Of a DNA stretch of 54,535 bases, positions 26,176 through 35,700 are shown piece after piece; position 1 is the stretch's first letter, and each line of letters starts with the position of its first letter. The position numbers and the translations under genes are program-made. Origin of the DNA: Acidipila sp. (GTDB lineage: Bacteria; Acidobacteriota; Terriglobia; Acidiferrales; UBA7541); the NCBI GenBank assembly GCA_010365215.1, contig JAAFGT010000006.1, positions 167,976 through 222,510 on the forward strand. Reading direction: 5' to 3'. The notes under the pieces are model-generated. The model was given only the letters and a program-made list of their open reading frames with translations. It was not told the DNA's origin and did not search any database.

Positions 26176-26340
26176 TCGATCAGGTTGTACTTGAGGATGC
26201 GCCACAAGGCTTGGACACCGTCACGCCGGGAAATCTTCTTTCCCTCTCCGTAGCTGCGCGCCACATAGTGAATGGGAACCTCCAGCACGCGCCATTTGTA
26301 AGCGAGAGTGTATGGAGGAAAGCCCTGTCTCTCAAATAGC
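26172..26340 (-). pseudogene. Remnant of a GT2 glycosyltransferase C-terminus
   Basis: The complement of this stretch reads FPPYTLAYKWRVLEVPIHYV followed by ARSYGEGKKISRRDGVQALW and RILKYNLID, then TAG. That is the standard C-terminal end of DPM1-like GT2 enzymes (EVPI.Y..R.Y.EGKKI...DG..A...ILKYNL). The frame meets a stop just upstream, and no GT-A domain or start codon is nearby, so only about 55 codons survive. Its stop overlaps the end of the DUF4091 gene on the other strand. It is a relic of a deleted neighbour. Confidence 0.8.
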
Positions 26341-26617
26341 TAAGACACACATTTGCAAACCTTGGGCGGTTTCACTATCATGCGCAGTGCCTTTGCTCCG
26401 CTGCTGCCGAGCAGGAGAGGCTACGGGACTTTGAACCGCGAATTGCGCTGTTGACTGCATCGCGTGAAAACCGTGCTGCGGCATGGGGCGGCGCGCCCAG
26501 AGTTCATTTGTTACGGCATTGCGCGGCCAGCACGGCCGCCAGGTTTTTCAGGGTGCCCGGCCGCCCCCGGGGTTCGTGACAATGTTTCTAAATGCAGCTA
26601 CACCGCCCACTCCCTAA
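26341..26617. other. Non-coding remainder before the GT-C membrane protein
   Basis: Together with the GT2 relic this makes a 442-bp gene-free gap. A + strand frame beginning at 26464 runs through it into the next gene in another phase. Its composition is not protein-like and the overlapping frame is clearly the real one. No convincing promoter was seen. Confidence 0.5.
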
Positions 26618-28366
26618 ATGACGAAGGCAGCAAGAGATCCGGTAATGGGAACCGTTGGCGAATCCCCCACGCGGATGTGGCTTCTCGCGATTCTTGTGAT
26701 CGCATACACTGGGTTGGCGGCCTACTGGATCCACAATTGGATCTTTCACTTTGTCATCTACCTGCTTGTGCTGCAGCATCTCATCCTCCTGCCAGTGTTC
26801 ATAATCCTGTTGCGCGGGAGCGCTCGTGCTGGCGACGGAACTGGTTTTCCGTCCCTGCCTTCTTGTCTGGCAGCGGGCTTGCTTTTCTTTACGATCTCGT
26901 TGGCCTTGGGCTGGTATACCTCTCAGGGGGTCTGGTGTGCGGACGAATCGGCGTACCGATTTCAGGCCAAGATCTTTGCAACTGGGAGACTGACCGCTCC
27001 CGCTCTTGCCGGAGTTCCGCTGGACAATACCGATACACCCCCGGAAGTGTTTTACACCCACCATATATATCGAAATGGCCGCTGGTTTGTGAAATACACT
27101 CCGGGCTGGCCATTGATCCTTGCTCTCGGGATGCTTGCGGGTTTGCCCTGGGCGATCAGCCCGTTGCTGGGGGGGCTCTGCTTGTGGACCACTCATTCAC
27201 TAGCCCGGCGAGTATTCGGCTCGAAAATCGCAAACCTCTCCGTGTGGATTGTCGTTCTTTCGCCAATCTTCATCACCAATGTGCTCGGCACGATGTCGCA
27301 CGCGCTGTGTGCGCTTTGTATCGTGGCAGCCTGTCTGCTTTGTTTTGAAGGCTTGAAGACTCTAAAGGCGCTGCCCTTCGCCGGCATGTTTGCTCTCGGA
27401 GGGTTTTCCTGTTTCGTGCGGCCCCTAACGGGTTTCGCAATTACCGCCGTGCTGGGCTTGTCGACGCTCTGGTATCTGCGGATGCACCGGCGCCTTTGGC
27501 TCCGAGTATTTGTGCTGGCCTGCATATTTGGCGCGCTGACCGTGGGAAGTTTTCTCCAGTACGACAAAAAGTACACGGGCAGCTATCTGGTGACCCCCTA
27601 CGCCGCGGCCCGGGGGCTTCGAGTTCCCGCAGAGATCTCCGGAGGAACGCATCAGACCTTGGAAAACTTAAGAGTCACCACACGATTTGCGCTCCAGGAC
27701 ACCCTGCTCTTTGCCGTGCCGTTCGTTTTCCTTTTCGCAGTCTACGCTTGCTCCCATGAGAAGGAACGGCTTCGGGAGGTTCGAATTCTGATGTTTTTCT
27801 TTCCGGCGGTTGTGGTTGCGTACCTGATTCAGGTCGAGGGATCGAGCGCTTCCTTCGGCGAACGGTACTACTTCGAGTCTTTATTTGCCGTCGCCATACT
27901 CGGGGCGAGAGGGCTGATACTCTTTGTGGAGAACAACAATTTCAGCCGAAGAACGGTGAACCATTTGCTCCTCGGCGCTCTGTTCCTTCAACTGGTGATG
28001 CAAGTCGTCTCGGTGCACAAGTTCGTCTACAAGTTGGATCCCACCAGGAAAATACAGGAAGCTTTGAACGAGCTGACACTATCCCAGGCCGTAGTTTTTA
28101 TGGCTGAGAATGAGAGACTGGTCCCAAGACATTTCAATCTGAACAGCCTCGACTGGGCCCGGGCTGACCTGGTATTCCTCATAGATCCGGGACCTGGGCA
28201 GCGGGCAGCCTGGGCGTGCAGGGAGGGCCGTTCCAATTGGGTCTCCCTTGAGTATGGCTTGGCCGACGATACTATCCATGAGGCCTTCGGCCAGGTTGCG
28301 CCGGGGGATTGCTCGACTCTGCCTCGTGACCTCGCTCCTTCTTCAGCCATGCCGCACCGCCCCTGA
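26618..28366 (+). CDS. GT-C/GT39-like membrane glycosyltransferase
   Basis: This 582-aa protein has about 10-12 hydrophobic helices up to residue ~470 and a soluble tail. The first large loop carries CADESAYRFQAKIFATGRL, an acidic pair at the position where ArnT/PMT-type GT-C enzymes bind the polyprenyl-phosphate-sugar donor. FVKYTPGWPLILALGMLAGL and LWTTHSLARRVFG match GT39-like landmarks. Such enzymes move sugar from a polyprenyl phosphate to a lipid, protein or glycan in the periplasm. The GT2-GtrA fusion upstream could supply its donor. An alternative frame from 26464 is rejected. The ATG at 26618 begins a hydrophilic lead (MTKAARDPVMG). Confidence 0.76.
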   Translation: MTKAARDPVMGTVGESPTRMWLLAILVIAYTGLAAYWIHNWIFHFVIYLLVLQHLILLPVFIILLRGSARAGDGTGFPSLPSCLAAGLLFFTISLALGWYTSQGVWCADESAYRFQAKIFATGRLTAPALAGVPLDNTDTPPEVFYTHHIYRNGRWFVKYTPGWPLILALGMLAGLPWAISPLLGGLCLWTTHSLARRVFGSKIANLSVWIVVLSPIFITNVLGTMSHALCALCIVAACLLCFEGLKTLKALPFAGMFALGGFSCFVRPLTGFAITAVLGLSTLWYLRMHRRLWLRVFVLACIFGALTVGSFLQYDKKYTGSYLVTPYAAARGLRVPAEISGGTHQTLENLRVTTRFALQDTLLFAVPFVFLFAVYACSHEKERLREVRILMFFFPAVVVAYLIQVEGSSASFGERYYFESLFAVAILGARGLILFVENNNFSRRTVNHLLLGALFLQLVMQVVSVHKFVYKLDPTRKIQEALNELTLSQAVVFMAENERLVPRHFNLNSLDWARADLVFLIDPGPGQRAAWACREGRSNWVSLEYGLADDTIHEAFGQVAPGDCSTLPRDLAPSSAMPHRP

Positions 28367-28575
28367 CCACACTGCTTGTCGCCTCGTTCCCCTGCGAACT
28401 CTCTCGGTCGACAGACCTTTCAATGTCGCCAACTAAGGAAACAATCCCAGGGCGGTTCGATAGAATCGTTGGCGGGTCGTCCAGGACTCGGTCTTTCTTT
28501 CGTTCACGGCATGCGAAGGCTGCCTGAGCCGGTTTTCTTCGCGTTTCGACTGTTGGGCCGCCGCTACGCGACGTA

Positions 28576-29415
28576 CTAATTGCCGACTAAGGACTCAGTA
28601 GTGCGAAGGAAAGTCTGGACGCGTTCCTGACCTGCTTTGAATTCTTCGGCAGGAATTAAAATAGCCAAAGTTGTATCCGGGCAGATGAATATGTCCGACC
28701 GCTCCCGCATCAGTTCGCGGATGAACCGGCCTACTCCGCGCTCGACCGTGACGTGCTCGCTGTAATCGTGCCAAACCACGACCGTTCTCGGTCCGCAATG
28801 CTTTAACGCTTGGCGCGTGTCGTTTCGCACTGCTTCATAAGTGTGGCTAGCGTCGATGAAAATAAAGTCACAATGCTCCGGCAGTTTGCCCCAAGTTTGC
28901 GGGTCGAATGTATTCCCAAAAATCTGGTGGATCTGGCATCGGCCATCCGCTGCGCACGTGGAAAAAACGACGCCGACATCACGAGTGTCAATCAAGCGCA
29001 AGTCAGAGGCGTGTGGAACACTCTTAGCTTCTACTTTGGGAGGAAGGTCTACAGTATAGATCTGCGCACCCTCCAGGGCGTTGTCATGAAAGATCCGGGT
29101 GGTGCAGCCGCGGTATGTGCCCACCTCAAGCAGAACTTTTGGCTTGAAGTAGTGGATCAGATGGGCGAGAAGGTATCGCTCCAACGGGGAGATGCAGCCA
29201 TCAGTCCATTCACCATCGTGAATGATGACATATTCGTCCGTGGCAAACATTCTTGCCAGGTCCCACCAATGAATTTGTGACACATGACTGGGGTAGGCTG
29301 AGCGGAGCGTCTCGCCGATTACTTTTCGAGCCGCTGCGGGACCGCGACTGATTCCAGCGTGGAGTGCAGCGAAACTTAACCCGCTCACGAGTCGTGATAC
29401 TACGGTTTTGGCCAC
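28576..29415 (-). CDS. Class I SAM-dependent methyltransferase (Methyltransf_24 type)
   Basis: This 279-aa protein has motif I LLEVGTYRGCTTRIF, the post-I acidic TVDLPP, and FIFIDASHTYEAVRNDTRQA with the D-x-S/H signature of the cephalosporin hydroxylase/CmcI-like and TylF-like O-methyltransferase group. It continues with VVVWHDYSEH, a likely metal-site region. These enzymes O-methylate sugars or small molecules. The N-terminal ~45 residues are poorly conserved in type, so the start could be later. It stands alone, convergent with the GT-C gene, with 210 nt between them. Confidence 0.8.
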   Translation of the reverse strand: MAKTVVSRLVSGLSFAALHAGISRGPAAARKVIGETLRSAYPSHVSQIHWWDLARMFATDEYVIIHDGEWTDGCISPLERYLLAHLIHYFKPKVLLEVGTYRGCTTRIFHDNALEGAQIYTVDLPPKVEAKSVPHASDLRLIDTRDVGVVFSTCAADGRCQIHQIFGNTFDPQTWGKLPEHCDFIFIDASHTYEAVRNDTRQALKHCGPRTVVVWHDYSEHVTVERGVGRFIRELMRERSDIFICPDTTLAILIPAEEFKAGQERVQTFLRTTESLVGN

Positions 29416-29784
29416 AGCGTCCGAAGGAACTAGAGTGCGACTCTTGATAATATGCGATGGTACTATATCTTCAGAGCGGAAAGATGGTTTGTAAAATAAA
29501 CGCCCGGATGGCCCCTGAACTTGGCGGTGGGATATGTGCTGAGGGTGTTCTTACTGCGTTGGGTAACCTACCGCGTCTCCATCGCGAAGGCGGTCAGGTA
29601 CTAGTTTCCTCCCCGTTATACCGGATTTTGAACTAAAAATCCGGGCCTATGTAACTTCGTCGTCATTTAGCGGAGAGGCCTTCGTGGGATGCGCATGCTC
29701 CGAACGGTTGCGTTGGAGAGAATTGCTAAATATCTCGGCTGCCGCGCCCGCTGGCCGGAGCAAAGCGAACCTCGGGGGTAAGGG
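29416..29784. other. 369-bp gap between methyltransferase and giant lipoprotein
   Basis: This holds the 3' region of the giant lipoprotein gene and the 5' region of the methyltransferase, both on the minus strand. It contains the perfect hairpin at 29621-29644 and an AT-rich stretch at 29445-29500 that may hold the methyltransferase promoter. No credible gene was seen. Confidence 0.5.
29621..29644 (-). terminator. Perfect 9-bp hairpin, possible terminator of the giant lipoprotein gene
   Basis: CCGGATTTT and AAAATCCGG flank a 6-nt loop, about 140 nt past the stop of the giant gene. On the minus strand the following bases (TATAAC) are not a strong U-run, so termination is uncertain. The symmetry itself is exact. 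Confidence 0.4.
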
Positions 29785-32700
29785 TTATTTGATCTTCTGT
29801 CCGAGCACCTTGCGCAGGTTCGCCCAGATCGCCGGGTCGGCTTCGTAGGTGTAGAGGTCCTGTGCTACCCCAAGGACGTGGCTGGCATAGAAAGCAGCAT
29901 CGCCCTGGGCTTGCAGCTTGAGGCCGTACTCGATGTCTACAAACGCGTTGCGGAACATTTTCATGCGAAGCGATTCGACGGGAATGTCAGTGGTTCCCCC
30001 GATGTTCGAAGGCCGGCCGGGATAAAAGAACGTACCGTCTCCGTTGCCACCAAAGTAATAGATACTCTCCCACACGTCCACTCTGGGTGCCGTTTGGCCG
30101 AAGAAGCGCAGGTAGGCAAAACTGCTATCCCAATAAAGTATTCCGCTCACCTGGTAAGGAATTAAAGCCATGAACCCCCAATTCCGGTTCATGAGGGCGG
30201 ACGAATCCGCCATGGCGTTGGGGTAATTGTCGTTTAGCGGCACGGTGCCCAAGCCGCCGCAACCCTGGGTGACGCAGGAATCGTAAAACCAGACATCGTC
30301 TCCGTTCAAAATTACCTGGTTGTATGCGGAGCGCCCGGACTTCAGCGGCCCTCGCTGGTACTCTTTGAGACCGATGCTTAAGAAATTTGGAACCCAGCGG
30401 CTGATATAGCCCACCATGTTGAAATTGTCTTTGGAAATATCGGTTGTCACTAAAGTGCGGAAAGTAAAATCCACGGAGCGGATGAGGCTGGCGCGGTCCA
30501 TGACCGCCTGGAAGTCCGAAGGAAGGTTGGGTTCGTCTTTCGTATAATCGAAAGCGCGGCTCCGCCAGCCGTTGGCTACCAGGTGAGCCAGCTGGCTCTG
30601 CTCGGCGAAATAAGACTGCGTATCATTCCCGCCCGGTAGCCTGAGATTGATCGACGAAAGCTGTTCGCCGTGGGGGGTGATCGTTCCGTTTGCCAGCGGG
30701 CCAAGGTCCTGGTCGTAGAAAGTGTAATTCGCGGTGTTGACCGTGCCATTGGGCTGAAATGTAAAAACGGGGCTACTGTTGACGTTACACGACATCCGAT
30801 TAATAAGGCACGCCGTACCATACAAATGTCCCAGGGTGGTGATTTGGGAATTGAACGGCACTAGAAAGTGCGCCTGCACATAACCCGGCCAGTAAGCGCC
30901 ATAGTAGTTCGGGAAGCTGGAGCTTACCGGGATGGCGAAGCCATACACCTGCAGATTCACGGTGACAGTGGACGGCGATTTTCCGGACTGTGTAACGGTC
31001 ACGGTACCCGTATAGTTGCCCGCGGGAGTGCCCACAGGGACGTATAGATCCACATAAACGGGCTGATTGCGCAACGGCGCGGCAAAAATCCAGAACGTAT
31101 CGCCCTGGTTGAAGTCGGCCACACCGTTCACATTTCCCGCCTGGAATGACACCGTGACGCCGTCGGCAAGCGCAGAGGCGCCGGTGGAAGTGGCTTGATT
31201 GCTCTGCTGGAAGGTCACCCCGCCGTCCGTGGACCACTTATACGTCGCCGAGCCCAAGCTCCCGGCGCGATCGATGACGATGTCGAAGCGCTGCAGCGTG
31301 GTGCCGGTATAGGTGCCACCGGACTGCGCCGTTCCCGCTCCTAACCCGGTACTAATCGTATTTCCCCCCGGTGTAATCTGGTACTGCTTGTACGCCGGAG
31401 AGATGCGATTCACATTAAATGGGAACGCATTGCGAGTTTCGTGGACGAAGGGGTCGACTTTGGCGATCAGTGGATCGGGCCATTCACCCACGTCGCTGAA
31501 GTGAAAGCGTGAAGGATAAAAAACGTTCAGCGGCTTTTCAAAATATATAGTCGCATTCGAAGACGGGATGACGTTTCCTGCCCCATCCCTGAAATTGGAG
31601 ACGTTCACGTCCACGCCGCTTAAGTCCTCGCCATTCGCGGTGACTAACAACTGCCAATCAGCGTATTCCTGTTGTGCCGCGGCGATGCTGAGGCTGGGTG
31701 TGCCGGTGACGATGTCATACGGCCGCACCTTGGTCCACGAGTCGAGTAGCGTCGTGGAGCTTGCACCCGCAGCGGAAGTTACGTTTACGGTAGCCTGGGC
31801 AGTGAAGGCGGGATTGATCGTACTCTGCGCCGATACGGTGACGGTCTGCGGAGTGGCCGGTGCCGTGTACTTCCCGAAGCTCGAAATCGTCCCCACCGTC
31901 GAATTCCCGCCTTGGATCCCGTTTACGGACCAGGTGACCACCTGGCCGAAGGACGGGGCCGTACTCGGAAATACTATATTGGAGTAATACTGGAACGAGA
32001 GCCTCCAACCCGGCAAAACCGAAGCTGTAGTCGGGAACAACTTTAATAGCCGAGGGCCGTAAATTTTCACGGTGCTAACTGCAGGCTCGCTACGATCTGC
32101 CAGACTCACCGCACTAACGGTGACATAGCCGGGGGCGGGTACGGCAGCAGGGGCGGCAAACAACCCCGTATCAGTGATCGTGCCAGTTGTAGAATTTCCA
32201 TTCTTGATCCCGTTCACTTGCCATTCAATCGACTGGTTCGCGGAACCATTGACGGTGGCAACGAACTGTTGAAATTCAGTCACGTGCGGTGCGGTTGAGC
32301 TGGGTGTCAAGACGACACCGGCTACGACACGCTCGTTCTGCGAGTCTGACTTCGTGGGGTCGGCCTGGCTGACGGCTTTGATCGTGATGTTCGGGTTCGC
32401 GGGCAGAAAGGCCGGCGGAGTGTAGATAGCCGTGACCGGGTCGATCGTTCCGACCGTCGCATCGCCATTCTGGATATTATTGACGAACCAGTTGACCGCA
32501 CTGTTGGTGGTCAGAAAAACGTGCGACTTGAGCTGCTGTGGCCGTCCGATAGGAAGGTTGCGATTTCGCGGGAAAACACTTACGAAAATCCCCGCGCCCG
32601 GAGCCGTAATAGTTACCGCGGCACTCGCTGATTTAGTGGGGTCAGCCACGCTGGTAGCAGTGACGGTGACCACCGGGGACCCCGGCACGGCGTTTGGCGC

Positions 32701-35700
32701 GGTGTACAGGCCAGTGACTGAAATCGTGCCCACCGTGCTGTTCCCGCCAACGGTTCCATTCACGGACCAGGTTACGGTGGTGTTTGCGCTTCCCGTGACT
32801 GTGGCCGTGAACTGAGACTGCTGATTCGGAGTTACCTGAACGGCGCTGGGAGAAATCGAAATACTGACCACCGAAAGGACGGTTACGACGGCCGTGCCCA
32901 TTGACGTTCCGTTCTGGACGCTGGTCGCCGTCACCGTAACCGTGGCCGGCGTTGGTGCTGACGCTGGCGCGGTGTAGAGCCCGGTGGCGCTGATGCTCCC
33001 GACGTTTCCAGTGCCGCTGACGGACCAAGTAACGGACGTATTCGAGGCATTGGTCACTGTCGCTGAAAATTGCTGGGTGGCATTGATGTTGACGCCGACT
33101 GCGGCCGGCGACACCGTGACGGTGATCATCCCTTGAATCGTGACACTGGCCGATCCGGACTTGGTCGGATCCGCTTGGCTTACTGCCCTAACGGTGACCG
33201 TAGCTGGGTTCGGGGCAACAGCCGGCGCGGTGTACTGCCCGGTAGCCTGGTTGATCGTCCCCACGGAACTGTTGCCGCCCACGACGCCATTGACAGACCA
33301 CGTAACCGCGGTGTTCGCCGTGCCGGTGACCGTGGCGGTAAAGGTTTGCTGGGCGCCCGTGTTCAAAACGGCAGAGGTTGGCGCAACGCTTACCGTAATC
33401 GACGGCAAAACCGTTAGCGTCGTGCTACCGCTGGGATTCGGTGCCACCACGCTGGTGGCCACGACGGTAACTGTGGCCGGCGAGGGTACTGCGTTCGGAG
33501 CTGTGTACAACCCGGTAGCGCTGATCGTGCCGTTAGCCGCGCCGCCAGAAACACTCCACGTGACGCCCTGATTCGCCGTTCCGGAGACCGAGGCGGTAAA
33601 TTGCTGTTGAGCTCCAACGACGACCCTGGTATTAGCCGGCGAGACGGTGACGGCAATCGCGGAGCTAACGTTCACTGTGGCGGTACCAAATTTCGTCGGG
33701 TCCTGATTGCTGGTGGCCTGAACGGTCACGGGCCCGCCGGGTGGTACGCCGGGCGCCGTATACAGCCCCGAGGCGGTGATTGTGCCGTTGGCGGCGCCGC
33801 CTACAACCGTCCAAGTTACTGCAGGGTTCGCGGCGTTTGTAACTGTAGCCGTAAACTGTTGTTGAGCATTAACCGTCAGGTTTGCGGGATTAGGCGACAC
33901 GGTGACGGTGATGGGCGGCGGGGTGACGGTAACTGTCGCGGAGCCGGAAACCGTGTTGTTCTGAACGCTGACCGCGGTGACCGTGAAATTCGTCGCCGTG
34001 GTCACCACTGCAAAGCTGGGAGCCGTGTAAAGTCCGGTTGCGGAAATCGAGCCCACCGTATTGATGTTCCCGCCGGTGGTTCCATTTACCTGCCAGGTGA
34101 CCGCGGTATTGCCGCTACCGGTCACCATCGCGGCAAACTGCTGCGTGGCGCTGGTGGCGATACTGGCAGTGGAGGGCGAGACGGTGATAGCAGTAATCAC
34201 AGGCTGCACGGTGACTACGGACGAGGCCGATTTCGTCGGATCCGCCACACTGGTGGCAGTGACGGTGACCGTCGCCGGGGTGGGCACGGAGGCGGGCGCG
34301 GTATAAATACCGGTGGCGGGATTAATCACGCCGACGCTGGCATTACCGTTCGAGATGCCGTTGACCGTCCAGGTAACCGCAGTGTTCGGCGTATTCGTTA
34401 CCGTAGCCGTGAAGGCCTGCGTCGCTCCCGTGTTGACCGTGGCAGCCGGGGGTGTAAGCGTGATACCGACAACGGGCACCACGGTGACCGTGGCTGTGCC
34501 GGTGGCCGTGGGGATCGCCTGGCTCTGGGCAGTAATGGTTACAGGACCATTGGGCACGACGCTCGGAGCAGTGTAGACGCCCATGGCGCTGATCGTGCCC
34601 GGATTGGGCGGGCCGCTCACCATCCAGTTGACGGCGGTATTGTTAGTGCCGGTAACCGTGGCCGTGAAAGCCACGGTGCCGTTGACTCCGACGGAAGCGG
34701 TGGCCGGGTTCACGAGAACCATCGGGTTTACGGCTACATTTACTTGGGCGCTGCCCTGTGCCGCGGGATCTACAACGCTGGTGGCGGTGACCGTAAACGA
34801 ACTGGGGAATAGCAGATTTGTCGGTGCCGTATAAAGGCCGGATGAATTAATTGTGCCTATGGTGCTGTTGCCGCCAGCGATGTTATTAACCGACCAGTTG
34901 ACGCCTGCATTCGAGGTCCCGGTAACGGTGGCGGTGAATGCCTGCGTGCCGCCCAGCGAGATTGACGCGGACGGCGGATTCACAACTACTGTAACCAGCG
35001 GATCGATGGTAATCATCGAGGTGGCCACCAGTGTTGGGTCGGCGACGCTCGTGGCGGTGACCGTCACCGTAGAAGGCGAAGGCACTAGAGCCGGAGCGAA
35101 GTAGAGACCTCCCGTTGATATCGTCCCTAAACTTGAATTGCCGCCTGGAATGCCATTTATCTTGAACGTGACCGCCGTATTCGCCAGGCCGGTGACGGTG
35201 GCAAACAACTGCGCTCCCAGACCTACTTGCACGTGCATTGAAGTTGGAGTTAAGGAAATCGTCGCCAGCGGAAGAATCGTGATGTTGGAAGTGGCGGATG
35301 CGCTCGGTTGGAACTGGCTGGTGGCAGTTACATTCACAACCGCGGGATTCGGCACCGAAGTCGGGGCGACGAACAGACCCGTAGATGAAATCGTACCCAC
35401 ACTGGCATTGCCGCCGGGGACGCCGTTGACGCTCCAGTTGACGCCCATTTGTCCCGGGGGCGTGCCACTCACCGTCGCGGTAAACTGAAACTGACTGGCG
35501 ACCTTCAGGCTGCCGGACGTAGGCGTGATGTTGACCACCACGACCGCAGGCGGCGGAGTGATGGTAAGGGCCGCCGTTCCTGAAGAGCTGGGGAACGCCG
35601 TGCTGGTGGCGGTAATCATTACTGTGGCCGGCGATGGTACAGTCGCTGGCGCGGAGTACAACCCCGACGCGGAGATCGTCCCTATAGCGCTGCTTCCGCC

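Noticed and set aside
26464-27348. Long + strand frame (294 codons) overlapping the GT-C membrane protein
   Set aside because: Cys/Ser/Arg-rich translation without domain-like pattern; the overlapping frame from 26618 has clear transmembrane helices and GT39-like motifs.
28376-28579. Short + strand frame ending MRRLPEPVFFAFRLLGRRYA then TY, after the GT-C gene
   Set aside because: The last ~30 residues look protein-like and could be a gene remnant, but there is no family match by eye and no adequate start; left unannotated.
33601-34812. 403-codon + strand frame opposite the giant lipoprotein
   Set aside because: Its Gly/Arg/Asp-rich repeating translation is the antisense image of the Ig-repeat DNA; several similar antisense frames occur over the same array.
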